Source: CAYGUI01 sp964353115
Lineage (GTDB): Bacteria > Pseudomonadota > Gammaproteobacteria > JAGOUU01
DNA: 23,775 nucleotides
Assembly: GCA_964353115.1 (NCBI GenBank)
Contig: CAYGUI010000021.1
Location: forward strand, 1-23,775
Reading direction: 5' to 3'
In this document: in pieces, positions 1 to 7,139 of the stretch
How positions within the stretch are numbered: the stretch's first letter is position 1
How the letters are laid out: the number at the start of each line of letters is the position of its first letter
The notes under the pieces: model-generated
Seen by the model: the letters and a program-made list of their open reading frames with translations, nothing else
Told to the model about the DNA's origin: nothing
The model's database searches: none
Made by a program: the position numbers and the translations under genes

Positions 1-2034
1 GATTTAGATAATTATTTAGCTCAAGAAACGCATATTTCAGCAGATTATGGTTATGCAAATCATGATGAAATTGTAGGTAAGATTTATAAAATTAATAAGA
101 TTGATACAGTTGATGGTGATGAAGGAAATACGCTGAAGATTTTCGATGATAAAAAAGATCAATCTAGGTGGTTTGGCTCAACTGGTATTGAATTTGAGTA
201 TCACGTTAAAGCCTCTAAACAAAAAAAAGGAACTCGTTATTTAGATGAAACAATAAAAGGTAAAATATTTAAACATCACCAAGGAGAAAAAGAAGGCTAT
301 TGGTTCTCGCAACATAATGAAATAAAATCTTTAAAAATCAATCAAATTATAAAATGGCGCGCAAATTCATTTACCGGAAAGAATTTACCTGCTCCATTAG
401 TTTTTCCTATTAAAGATAATTATTCGATATTACCATCGTTTGAGTTTCCATTAGATCTGTTAGATAAAAATTATCAACAAGCAATTTTAAATGGATTAGT
501 AAAAGTCAAATTAACTTATGAAACTGTAGATATAGATGGTAAATCTAAGATAATTATTTACGTAAATATAATCTCAAATTTATTAGAAAATTCTAAACCA
601 CAGCCTATTTATAAAACAGAAATTAATTATGATAGAGAGTTTTACGATGATAATGAATTTATCGCAAGACTTTTTATTGGTGGAAAATACGCTGATGACG
701 CTCTTGGCACCATAGAGCTTAAATCTTTTGATGGGGAAAAGGGTCGAGATTATATACATTTACCTATCCTCCATGATCATAAAGGCTTAATTGATAGCGG
801 TATGCCAAGCGATGCGGTAACTACACATGTTGCATCTAAAGAAAGCCAAGATCTTATTAAAAATTTAAATACTGATTACGAAAAAGAAACTAATGCTGAA
901 ATAAGCTCTGAATTACGCCATATTTTTCATATGGAAGAATATCAGAATTTATTTACATATATTAATAATATATCGGAACTTTTATATGGTGTATTAAATT
1001 TTGGATATCATCCGTTAACCCAGGGAAATTCAAGTTATGCTCAGTTATTTTTTCATTCTGGAAAATTTATAAGCTCTATAAAACAGCTAGAAGAAACGAT
1101 TAAACTTGGGACAATAAACTCTCCAAAAGATTTAATTTCTAAATTTAATGAAACCTTAAGTGAATTAAGTAATATACAGCAACAAGTTGAAATAATTAAT
1201 CAGTTGGGAGCAATTTATAATTCTAGTAGTAATATTCCACCTTTAAATTATGCCATACAAGTATTAAGACAAAGATTATTTTATTATTCTACAAATATAA
1301 AAACAGAAGAACATTCAAACCATTATGATTCTTTTATACCACCTCATTTGGCAATCAAATATCCAAAACAAATAGAGCAATGTGAAAAAAAAGCCAATGC
1401 TGCATTTACACCGTGCTTTGAAAAATCAATTGCTATAGAGTTGGGTTCAGAATTTAAGGACTTTAGCAATACAGAGAAGAAGTTTTCGGCAGAAGCTTTT
1501 TCTTCAAGTCATGTAGTAACTAGCGCCGTTGCTTGGTATTTAGTTGGAAAATTTACAGTTCAAGCTGTAAAATTTGGTGTCGATGTTACCAAATGTGTAT
1601 TTAATGAACTTTTTGGAGCTTCAATTTATGGTGAATGTGAAGATGAAGAAGCAAAAAGTCTTTTAGAAAAAACCAAAGTAATTATAGATGAAGTTAAAAA
1701 AACAATACCACAACTAGAGACATGTAGAAATTTACGGCCTAGTTATTTGATTTTAGCAAAAGAAGAATTTGATGATTGCTTGCGAGAATATAACAAGCTA
1801 ATAAAAAGAAGAAAGCCAGATTTAAGCGAAATAACAGATATTAATGAAAAACTTGATACTTTAAACATTGATTTTAAAGAAGCTATAACTGGCCTAACCA
1901 AATGCTTATATCGCTCAGATGTAAGACTTGTAACAGCCACATCAGCTAATCCTTTTTTTCGCCCAAGTAGCCAACATTTTAGGAATATTAATTTATCATT
2001 ACCAGCTGCTGCTGGCACTCCTAAATTAACGTAA
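1..2034 (+). CDS. Large unrecognised protein, C-terminal 677 residues (5' end outside window)
   Basis: The frame is open from the first base to the stop at 2032-2034, so this is the 3' part of a longer gene. An internal ATG at 802 is not the start, because 267 in-frame codons without a stop precede it. I recognise no family. The visible N-terminal part (residues about 1-265) is rich in charged and beta-prone residues. The middle and C-terminal parts look helical. There is one moderately hydrophobic stretch at about residues 500-530 (around nt 1500-1590), several scattered cysteines in the last 250 residues, and a Pro/Ala/Gly-rich tail (LPAAAGTPKLT). There is no signal peptide information because the N-terminus is missing. 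It sits 78 nt upstream of a J-domain gene on the same strand. Size, lack of recognisable enzymatic motifs and context are compatible with a host-directed or structural protein, but that is inference only. Confidence 0.85.
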   Translation, partial: DLDNYLAQETHISADYGYANHDEIVGKIYKINKIDTVDGDEGNTLKIFDDKKDQSRWFGSTGIEFEYHVKASKQKKGTRYLDETIKGKIFKHHQGEKEGYWFSQHNEIKSLKINQIIKWRANSFTGKNLPAPLVFPIKDNYSILPSFEFPLDLLDKNYQQAILNGLVKVKLTYETVDIDGKSKIIIYVNIISNLLENSKPQPIYKTEINYDREFYDDNEFIARLFIGGKYADDALGTIELKSFDGEKGRDYIHLPILHDHKGLIDSGMPSDAVTTHVASKESQDLIKNLNTDYEKETNAEISSELRHIFHMEEYQNLFTYINNISELLYGVLNFGYHPLTQGNSSYAQLFFHSGKFISSIKQLEETIKLGTINSPKDLISKFNETLSELSNIQQQVEIINQLGAIYNSSSNIPPLNYAIQVLRQRLFYYSTNIKTEEHSNHYDSFIPPHLAIKYPKQIEQCEKKANAAFTPCFEKSIAIELGSEFKDFSNTEKKFSAEAFSSSHVVTSAVAWYLVGKFTVQAVKFGVDVTKCVFNELFGASIYGECEDEEAKSLLEKTKVIIDEVKKTIPQLETCRNLRPSYLILAKEEFDDCLREYNKLIKRRKPDLSEITDINEKLDTLNIDFKEAITGLTKCLYRSDVRLVTATSANPFFRPSSQHFRNINLSLPAAAGTPKLT

Positions 2035-2038
2035 ATTA

Positions 2039-2066
2039 TAACTATATTAGCTTACTTTTATAGTTA
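2039..2066. other. AT-rich 8-bp inverted repeat between two genes
   Basis: TAACTATA (2039-2046) and TATAGTTA (2059-2066) are perfect inverted arms with a 12-nt loop, just after the stop of the large partial gene. No T-run follows, so it is a poor intrinsic terminator. A TATGAT hexamer at 2068-2073 could be a -10 box for the following J-domain gene, but I see no matching -35. Confidence 0.35.
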
Positions 2067-2112
2067 GTATGATAAAATTAAGCCCAATCAAAAAATAATA
2101 ACAGAGGTCCGA

Positions 2113-2919
2113 ATGCCTATAAATATCACTATAAATTCAACAGAAGATGCGATACTAAACGATAAATATCATGCTGCTAAATTATTAATTAAAAATATAG
2201 TCGCAAACTGTAGTGATGATAGTGGCAATTTAAATTTCGGCGAAAAAAGTAACAGTGATGTAAAATTATTGCTACAAGGTATATTTAGAAGATTAAGTAT
2301 AAAATACCATCCTGATGTTACAAAAACAGGGGATCAATCTTTTGCTTTTTTATCATCAGCACATGATACACTTCAAGAAAATATTGATTTAATAGAATTT
2401 ATTAAAAAATTTCATCTTTCACAACAAGCCACCAGCCCAAGGACTCATTATAAAACTACTGTACCTGCTGAGCATGGTGATGATGAATTTTTAATTATTG
2501 AATTTGATAATCCTTGCTCTTTAAATGATGGGGAAAGATTAGTTAGCGCAAGAATAAATTTAACTAAACTAGATATATCTTATAGCGATTTTGAGAAATA
2601 TTATGACAAAACTGATCCTCTTACATATTCTAATGCAATAAATAACATAAATCATCTATTCTCTGCAATTTTTGCTAAAAAGCCTATTCCAGGTTCAGAT
2701 TTTGAACCACCTATTTTAATGCGACTTAACAAAGTACTTTCAGAATTTAATTTAAGTATATTAGCAAGCACAAGATCAAAAATGTTTCAAAGAAATTATT
2801 TTGAATTTATTTTATTTACAACAGAAAAACGTCAGTTTTATTGCAAACCTGTTTTAGGACCAAATGCTATTGAAATAGTTGACGTCAGTCCATTAGTGGG
2901 TGGCAGACCATCAATTTAA
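2113..2919 (+). CDS. J-domain (DnaJ-like) protein of unknown role
   Basis: 268 aa. Residues about 17-100 fit a J domain: a first helix (KYHAAKLLI), a helix with basic residues (IFRRLSIKY), the diagnostic His-Pro-Asp loop at residues 66-68, then an aromatic/acidic helix (FAFLSSAHDTLQE). In known J proteins the HPD loop stimulates Hsp70/DnaK ATPase. The glycine/phenylalanine-rich and zinc-finger regions of classical DnaJ are absent. The remaining 165 residues match nothing I recognise, so this is a type C J protein with a private C-terminal domain. There is no signal peptide or membrane segment. The ATG is preceded by an AGAGG ribosome site about 7 nt upstream. It could be a specialised DnaK partner or, if secreted, a modulator of host Hsp70; the sequence does not decide between them. 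Confidence 0.8.
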   Translation: MPINITINSTEDAILNDKYHAAKLLIKNIVANCSDDSGNLNFGEKSNSDVKLLLQGIFRRLSIKYHPDVTKTGDQSFAFLSSAHDTLQENIDLIEFIKKFHLSQQATSPRTHYKTTVPAEHGDDEFLIIEFDNPCSLNDGERLVSARINLTKLDISYSDFEKYYDKTDPLTYSNAINNINHLFSAIFAKKPIPGSDFEPPILMRLNKVLSEFNLSILASTRSKMFQRNYFEFILFTTEKRQFYCKPVLGPNAIEIVDVSPLVGGRPSI

Positions 2920-2929
2920 ATGCGAAAAT

Positions 2930-3007
2930 GGGGTCAGGCTCTTTTTTAACGGTATATTTTTTATACCATAATAAAAGTGCCTGACACCAAAACCTGACAC
3001 CAAAACC
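2930..3007. repeat. REP-like inverted-repeat element with TCAGGC arms
   Basis: Outer arms GTCAGGC (2933-2939) and GCCTGAC (2979-2985) are perfectly inverted. Inside them is a second perfect stem, GGTATA (2951-2956) with TATACC (2962-2967), with T-rich and A-rich flanks that also pair. The right arm is followed by a direct repeat of CCTGACACCAAAA (about 2980-3005). The GGGGTCAGGC...CCTGACACC pattern is common in proteobacterial genomes, often near REP-associated (Y1) transposases. None is encoded here, so this would be a non-autonomous copy. Confidence 0.6.
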
Positions 3008-3148
3008 TTAGCGGGATTAGGTCCGGTCGGAACTGGAGCTCACTCAGATCAAGAAACGTTAGATATTCCATCACTCTCAATGCAAACTAAGAGAGTCGCT
3101 GTATTGATTGGAAGATTGTCGAAGAGCCAGGCTGGCTCCTTAAGTTAA
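3008..3148 (+). pseudogene. 3' remnant of an M20-family (glutamate carboxypeptidase-like) peptidase gene
   Basis: The frame from TTA at 3008 to TAA at 3146-3148 encodes 46 residues and contains GLGPVGTGAHS, then DQETLDIPSL, TKRVAVLIGRL. This closely resembles the C-terminal end of M20 peptidases of the CPG2/ArgE group: a G-G-x-x-A-H-(S/T) metal/substrate loop, then a D/E-rich segment, then a Leu-rich last helix. There is no start and no upstream peptidase sequence. The remnant abuts the repeat element at 2930-3007, which probably marks the break. Its end contains a near-perfect palindrome (3124-3138), and its stop overlaps the end of the convergent 143-aa gene by 4 nt. M20 identity comes from motif memory, not a search. 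Confidence 0.6.
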
Positions 3149-3576
3149 TCGTAAGTAAAAGTCAAGATTGATCTTTTTAAACAGTTCTTAGGATGGGGGT
3201 TTAAAAATTTATCTTCTTTATAGTTTCCAAGCTTTTTATAATTACACATAAAATCTAGCTCAGCGAGAATATCATTTATTTCATCTTTATCTATAATTTC
3301 TTTACCTTCATCTGAAATAACAGGTCTAATTTCATCTGCTGCACCATTTTCACAGTACATATCTATTTCAGCTTCGCAACCATTTTTAGGGGTAATCGAC
3401 ACTAAACGACTTGCGCCAAGCAAATTATTTCTAGATAAACATCCTTTTTCACTAAGATTACAAACCACCGGTTGACGATTATTAACAATGTTATTATTAG
3501 CAAATGCGCTGTTAGCACTTATAAAAATAGCTATAGTTGCCATTAACGTTACAGCTTTTGAAGTCATTTTTTTCAT
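3145..3576 (-). CDS. Small exported six-cysteine protein
   Basis: 143 aa. The N-terminus is a clear Sec signal peptide: KK at positions 2-3, a hydrophobic core at about 8-22 and an Ala-x-Ala-like site (SAFA) giving cleavage after about residue 26. The mature part of about 117 residues has six cysteines (39, 46, 67, 75, 111, 132), which suggests three disulfides in the periplasm or outside the cell. There is no lipobox. I recognise no family. It lies 39 nt downstream of the ankyrin gene on the same strand and may be cotranscribed with it. A purine stretch (AAGAGA) lies about 12 nt upstream of the ATG. Its 3' end overlaps the M20 remnant by 4 nt. Confidence 0.75.
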   Translation of the reverse strand: MKKMTSKAVTLMATIAIFISANSAFANNNIVNNRQPVVCNLSEKGCLSRNNLLGASRLVSITPKNGCEAEIDMYCENGAADEIRPVISDEGKEIIDKDEINDILAELDFMCNYKKLGNYKEDKFLNPHPKNCLKRSILTFTYD

Positions 3577-3615
3577 AAATTATACATCTCTTATTATATT
3601 TTGTTTCTTATATTA

Positions 3616-4749
3616 CTACATTACCGAGCATCCACAACCGCCTCTTCTAAATTTCTCCTCTTTAGTTTTCAAACGTGCTCTGCGCTCTGCTAATTGGTCT
3701 GTTATTTCTTGAGGTAATTCACTATCAACAGCCGCCGCTGCAGCTGCTGGCAACACTCTGCCAGGCATTGCTGATTGCATGATTCGTTTGTCTTCCATAA
3801 TAGATTCTAATAAACTTCTACCTGAAAAAAGTGCTAATGAATTATTAATAAAGCGCAAAGTGCGGCTTTGTTCGGCTGAAGCCGTAGCACGGCTCCAATT
3901 ATGCAATCCAATAAACATTTCCAAAATTTTCACATCACGATCTTGAGATACTAATGAAAAAAATTCTTGCATTTTTTTGGTCGATTTAAAATGCAAAATT
4001 TCACGTGTATTATTTTTATTCATAATACTAAATTTCTCTGAGCAAGGACCGTATAGATAATTCATCAAAGCAAATTCATCTCGATCAGGATCAACACTTA
4101 CACTCCTTAAAAAAGATCTAATTAAATCTGGAGTTGCGTAAATAAAATGACGCGGAGTTTCTCCAGCGCTATTGCGAGCATTTTTATCTGCACCAGCTTT
4201 CTCTAAGGCATTAACAAGCTCTTGATTACCATATGCATACGCATAGTGTAATGGCGTCATTCCATTATTATCAGCCAAATTAATATTTACCTCTCGACCT
4301 TCTCGTATAACAAACAAGGCCAAATCAAACATAGCAGCTTTTACTGCAAATAATAACGGTGTTTTACCTTCATTATCTCGCATATTTAAATCTAATAATT
4401 TGCGATTACGATATACTGAAGATATATAAAATTTTGCAGTATCTCCTAGCCCATTGGCAATGATTAAATGTAAAGGTGTATTGTGATAACCTTCTGAATC
4501 TATAAAAATTTGATTTACATTTACATCGCGTTGCAATAAAAAATCATATCTATCTTTTTGATTTAATAATGGAAACTCACGTAATAAATCAGCATCGTCT
4601 AAAGCGCATGCCTGTAAAGCTGTTAAATGTAATAAGTTAAATCCATTTTTATCACATATGCTAGTAGGAATTCGTCCTGCTTTGATGCCATCAAATAAAA
4701 ATGTTATAGATTTAGCACTTAAAGATTGCACGGATAATGATTGCTGCAT
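3616..4749 (-). CDS. Ankyrin-repeat protein with C-terminal CaaX-like box
   Basis: About 377 aa from the ATG at 4747-4749. An in-frame GTG at 4759-4761 would add four residues but lies inside a terminator stem. Ankyrin units, numbered from the GTG, are at about 38-60 (degenerate), 92-122 (NTPLHLIIANG), 131-161 (GKTPLLFAVKA), 165-195 (GMTPLHYAYAYGN) and 198-220. A helical region without repeats follows, then an Ala run (339-344) and a basic tail. The last residues are RRGGCGCSVM. The final four fit the CaaX rule (Cys, two aliphatic/small residues, Met), which in eukaryotes directs farnesylation, and a second Cys two positions earlier could be palmitoylated. Bacteria have no protein prenyltransferase of this type. 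Legionella AnkB is a known ankyrin effector farnesylated by the host at such a box. Effector function here is inference. Confidence 0.9.
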   Translation of the reverse strand: MQQSLSVQSLSAKSITFLFDGIKAGRIPTSICDKNGFNLLHLTALQACALDDADLLREFPLLNQKDRYDFLLQRDVNVNQIFIDSEGYHNTPLHLIIANGLGDTAKFYISSVYRNRKLLDLNMRDNEGKTPLLFAVKAAMFDLALFVIREGREVNINLADNNGMTPLHYAYAYGNQELVNALEKAGADKNARNSAGETPRHFIYATPDLIRSFLRSVSVDPDRDEFALMNYLYGPCSEKFSIMNKNNTREILHFKSTKKMQEFFSLVSQDRDVKILEMFIGLHNWSRATASAEQSRTLRFINNSLALFSGRSLLESIMEDKRIMQSAMPGRVLPAAAAAAVDSELPQEITDQLAERRARLKTKEEKFRRGGCGCSVM

Positions 4750-4777
4750 AAAAAAACCCACTTACAAATAGTGGGTT
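4750..4777 (-). terminator. Intrinsic terminator directly upstream of the ankyrin gene
   Basis: Read on the minus strand there is an 8-bp perfect stem AACCCACT/AGTGGGTT (arms at 4770-4777 and 4755-4762) with a 7-nt loop, followed by a T-run that ends at the ATG of the ankyrin gene (4747-4749). It would end transcripts from the upstream esterase/mini-protein block. It also sits exactly where the ankyrin gene's leader and ribosome site should be. Confidence 0.75.
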
Positions 4778-4822
4778 ATTATACCAGCAAAATAACTAAT
4801 TCTCAATTAGCAAGGCGCTGTT

Positions 4823-4954
4823 TTAACCAAGATCTGGACGACCTATTGGTTGATCTAATTCAGGATTAAAGCTGTCATAACCATATTTACCGCCTAAACA
4901 AAAACCTGCAGCTCCTGCTAGACCTCCTGCTACAACACCACCTGCAACAGCCAT
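4823..4954 (-). CDS. Glycine-rich mini-protein (glycine-zipper-like)
   Basis: 43 aa from the ATG at 4952-4954. The frame stays open upstream to about 4993, with an alternative GTG at 4961-4963, and its extension reads NGGAGILVPF before the ATG. The N-terminal half is a small-residue hydrophobic segment (AGGVVAGGLAGAAG), typical of glycine-zipper membrane helices. The polar tail ends PIGRPDLG. It begins 41 nt after the esterase stop and is followed by the terminator at 4750-4777, so it is probably the last gene of that unit. The ribosome site is poor and the start is uncertain. It could also be the tail of a decayed larger glycine-zipper gene. Confidence 0.5.
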   Translation of the reverse strand: MAVAGGVVAGGLAGAAGFCLGGKYGYDSFNPELDQPIGRPDLG

Positions 4955-4995
4955 AAAAGGCACTAAAATACCAGCGCCACCATTTTTATAAAAAA

Positions 4996-5604
4996 TTACC
5001 TAATATTAGACAACCACTGATTAAGATCCGTCAACTCATTTGCACATATCTCATGACGCATAGGATATGTCTTTAATGTAATATTGGAAAAATTGTATTC
5101 TTGCAAAAATTCTACCGATCGCTCAGAAAATTCAGGTATAACAACATCATCATTAATCCCATAAGCGAAAAAAATAGGCATATTTAAATCTACTTCTATT
5201 TTAGTAATGGTATCGTTAATAGGTAAATAAGACGATAAAACTATAACACCCCCTAACGTCGGCAGATGATTTAATGCTGTATATAACGCTACAGCACCGC
5301 CTTGTGAGAATCCAGCCAAAATAATATCTTTATAATCAGCACCAGCTTCTATTTCTTTTTTTATAATATCTTTTAAAAATAGGTAAGATTCTTTAACACC
5401 CTCAACATCTTGCTTTGTTGTATTACGATCAAAAGAATAAATATCATACCAAGCGGCCATATGATAGCCATTATTGACCGTAACTGGTCTATTCGGAGCC
5501 TGTAAATATATATGCTTTATTTCTTTATGCGATTTAAGATAAGGTTCAATAGGCTTTAAATCTTCACTGCTCGCCCCAAGACCATGTAACCAAATAATAA
5601 TCAT
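4996..5604 (-). CDS. Carboxylesterase/acyl-protein-thioesterase-like alpha/beta hydrolase
   Basis: 202 aa, close to the usual size of the Abhydrolase_2 (carboxylesterase / phospholipase-thioesterase) family. The oxyanion-side motif WLHGLG is at residues 5-10, the nucleophile elbow GFSQGG has Ser100, a candidate acid Asp152 is in GINDDVV, and the catalytic His184 is in PMRHE. This makes a complete triad. There is no signal peptide, so it is cytosolic; members hydrolyse short-chain esters or acyl-thioesters. The ATG is preceded by GGAAG at good spacing. It lies between the DUF2970 gene and the mini-protein on the same strand. Confidence 0.9.
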   Translation of the reverse strand: MIIIWLHGLGASSEDLKPIEPYLKSHKEIKHIYLQAPNRPVTVNNGYHMAAWYDIYSFDRNTTKQDVEGVKESYLFLKDIIKKEIEAGADYKDIILAGFSQGGAVALYTALNHLPTLGGVIVLSSYLPINDTITKIEVDLNMPIFFAYGINDDVVIPEFSERSVEFLQEYNFSNITLKTYPMRHEICANELTDLNQWLSNIR

Positions 5605-5686
5605 GTAATGCTTCCAATATAATCAAACCACAAATTATGATTATTTTTGATGAAGCTGTCCATCATTTCTATGATTTTTTTATTTT

Positions 5687-5899
5687 TTAATGTCCATATT
5701 TAATCAGCACAGAGCTGACAATAAAATATATCGTCAAGATACAAGAAATAAAAACCACTAAGCCAGCGACAGCATAATGCCAAAAAATCCCTTCTTCAAA
5801 ATCTTTTTTAGCATTTTTACTACTTTGAACTCCAAATATGGCTGCAAAAACTCCTTGAAGCACTTTAATTAAATTATTTTTACGACGATACTGTTGCAT
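5687..5899 (-). CDS. DUF2970-family small membrane protein
   Basis: 70 aa. The pattern of a leading basic/amphipathic segment with VLQGVFAAIFGVQSSKNAKKDF, then one strong membrane helix (about residues 42-65), matches the DUF2970 family of proteobacterial single-span proteins (function unknown). Known members have the same F-G-V-Q-S-x-K-N-x-x-x-D-F core. The start overlaps the end of the 47-residue gene by 20 nt, and an AGGA lies about 8 nt upstream of its ATG, so translational coupling is likely. It is the most useful taxonomic hint in the window, pointing to Gammaproteobacteria or a relative. Confidence 0.8.
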   Translation of the reverse strand: MQQYRRKNNLIKVLQGVFAAIFGVQSSKNAKKDFEEGIFWHYAVAGLVVFISCILTIYFIVSSVLIKYGH

Positions 5900-6023
5900 T
5901 AATAGTTCCTGCTGGAGTCTGAAATCTTATCGTTTCCCCAGAATTTTTTTGATAAATAATATAACTAACAGCAGCAATTGCTACTATTGCCAAAATAGTA
6001 ATAATCAAATTTTTGTTTTTCAT
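5880..6023 (-). CDS. 47-aa single-span membrane protein
   Basis: ATG at 6021-6023, stop at 5880-5882. The protein starts MKNKN, then has one hydrophobic helix (residues 6-24, ending YIIYQ) and a short polar tail with FQTPAGTINATVSS. This is either a type II membrane anchor or an uncleaved signal. Its last 20 nt overlap the first codons of the DUF2970 gene, an arrangement typical of coupled genes. No family recognised. It faces the ATP-grasp gene across a 71-nt divergent gap. Confidence 0.6.
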   Translation of the reverse strand: MKNKNLIITILAIVAIAAVSYIIYQKNSGETIRFQTPAGTINATVSS

Positions 6024-6094
6024 GATTTTTCTAATTTAGGTGAATATAATAAAATATTAGAGCAAATACAAAAAATTTCAACTAATCTCTTAAT
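6024..6094. promoter_or_regulatory. Divergent promoter region
   Basis: This 71-nt AT-rich gap separates the minus-strand membrane-protein unit from the plus-strand ATP-grasp gene, so it must serve both. For the plus strand a perfect TATAAT lies at 6045-6050, without a convincing -35. For the minus strand TTGAAA (complement of 6076-6081) is followed by several A/T-rich -10 candidates. The assignments are by eye. Confidence 0.4.
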
Positions 6095-7123
6095 ATGAAA
6101 ATAATATTCTTCACACAAGTAACTGATCATAAACAAAATCAAGCAATTATTAAAGAATTATTAAAGCGTGGCTGCACAGTAAGATTAGTTGACTGCTCAA
6201 TACGAGATGTAAGAATCTCTACTGAATGTAATAAGATAATTATCGATGGAGAAGAAGTTTTATGCTCATCTTATGATGGCATGCTGCAACGTTTTTGGGG
6301 ATTTGACTATGATTTTGTTGAAAAACTTTTACTAAAATTTCACAATTCTGGAGTCCCAATGCTCAATCCTGCACCAGAAATTATTGCAACATTGAGCAAT
6401 ATAAGAACATATGATAAATTTTTAGAATATGGGGTGCCGACTCCAGATACAATTCCTCTAACTAGGGAATTATTTGAAGATCCAGATCATAAGGCAAAAG
6501 TACTCACATGCCTCCCTTTTCCATACATAATAAAAAGAGATAAGAGCTGTCGAGGTAATGATGTTTGGATAGCTAATAATGAAATTGAATTATCAAAAAT
6601 AATTGAAGATAATTTTACACCTAATGAAGATTTTATTTTACAAAAATACATCCCATGCAAAAATACCGCTAACGAATTTATCTATAATATACGTGTTTTA
6701 GTTTTAAATCATGAGGTTATCGGTTGTCATGTAACATACGCAGATAATCCAAGCGCTATTTGCGTTAAGGGTTCAACTCCTGGTATTGCCAATTTAATAA
6801 TCGAATTAGAAGATGTAACAAAACAAATTAAAATAGAGGCCATAAATGCGGCTCGAGCTGTTGGGCTTAACCTCTCCAGAGTTGATCTAATATTTGATAA
6901 AAATAAAAGATTACTTGTTTTAAAAGTAAATAGCAGCCCCAATCTTAGCCATTATGAACATCATGAAGACTACATCATACATCGAATAGTAGATAATTTT
7001 TATCGAAGTGTATTAGCTAAATTTCTTCCAGCTGTAGTCAAAAGCTCATTGCCAGTGCCAAATAAAAAACCAGAGTCACCAGCAACAACGCTAGATACCA
7101 TTAAAGGTCCAGAATTTAACTAA
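6095..7123 (+). CDS. RimK-like ATP-grasp protein with altered metal site
   Basis: 342 aa. The N-terminal domain is a pre-ATP-grasp Rossmann-like fold. The ATP-grasp core runs from about residue 105 to 290: IIKRDKSCRGNDV (145-157, P-loop-like glycine-containing strand with Lys147), FILQKYI (180-186), NIRVLVL (199-205), RVDLIF (262-267) and LKVNSSPNL (276-284). This order matches RimK/glutathione-synthetase-type carboxylate-amine ligases. In the family the last motif is normally LEVNxSPGLE, whose Glu and Asn bind Mg2+; here the Glu is Lys277. The usual D-x-R at 199-201 is N-x-R. The enzyme may therefore be impaired or altered. The Pro-rich tail after 310 is not part of the fold. It lies 34 nt upstream of the pel locus, but nothing ties it to Pel synthesis. 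Confidence 0.8.
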   Translation: MKIIFFTQVTDHKQNQAIIKELLKRGCTVRLVDCSIRDVRISTECNKIIIDGEEVLCSSYDGMLQRFWGFDYDFVEKLLLKFHNSGVPMLNPAPEIIATLSNIRTYDKFLEYGVPTPDTIPLTRELFEDPDHKAKVLTCLPFPYIIKRDKSCRGNDVWIANNEIELSKIIEDNFTPNEDFILQKYIPCKNTANEFIYNIRVLVLNHEVIGCHVTYADNPSAICVKGSTPGIANLIIELEDVTKQIKIEAINAARAVGLNLSRVDLIFDKNKRLLVLKVNSSPNLSHYEHHEDYIIHRIVDNFYRSVLAKFLPAVVKSSLPVPNKKPESPATTLDTIKGPEFN

Positions 7124-7130
7124 TCTATAC

Positions 7131-7136
7131 TATAAT
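7131..7136 (+). promoter_or_regulatory. Candidate -10 box for the pel locus
   Basis: A perfect TATAAT lies 21 nt before the first pel-locus ATG, just after the stop of the ATP-grasp gene. No good -35 hexamer is seen at the right distance, so an activator or a longer transcript from the ATP-grasp promoter are alternatives. Confidence 0.35.
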
Positions 7137-7139
7137 TTT

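Noticed and set aside
1743..2018. A 91-aa minus-strand frame
   Set aside because: It is antisense to the large partial gene, and its Ala/Leu content reflects the opposite strand's codons.
802..2034. A 410-aa gene starting at the ATG at 802
   Set aside because: The same frame is open without a stop from base 1, so 802 is an internal methionine of a gene that begins outside the window.
3488..3712. A 74-aa hydrophobic plus-strand frame
   Set aside because: It is antisense to the signal peptide of the six-cysteine gene and to the end of the ankyrin gene; its hydrophobicity comes from the complement.
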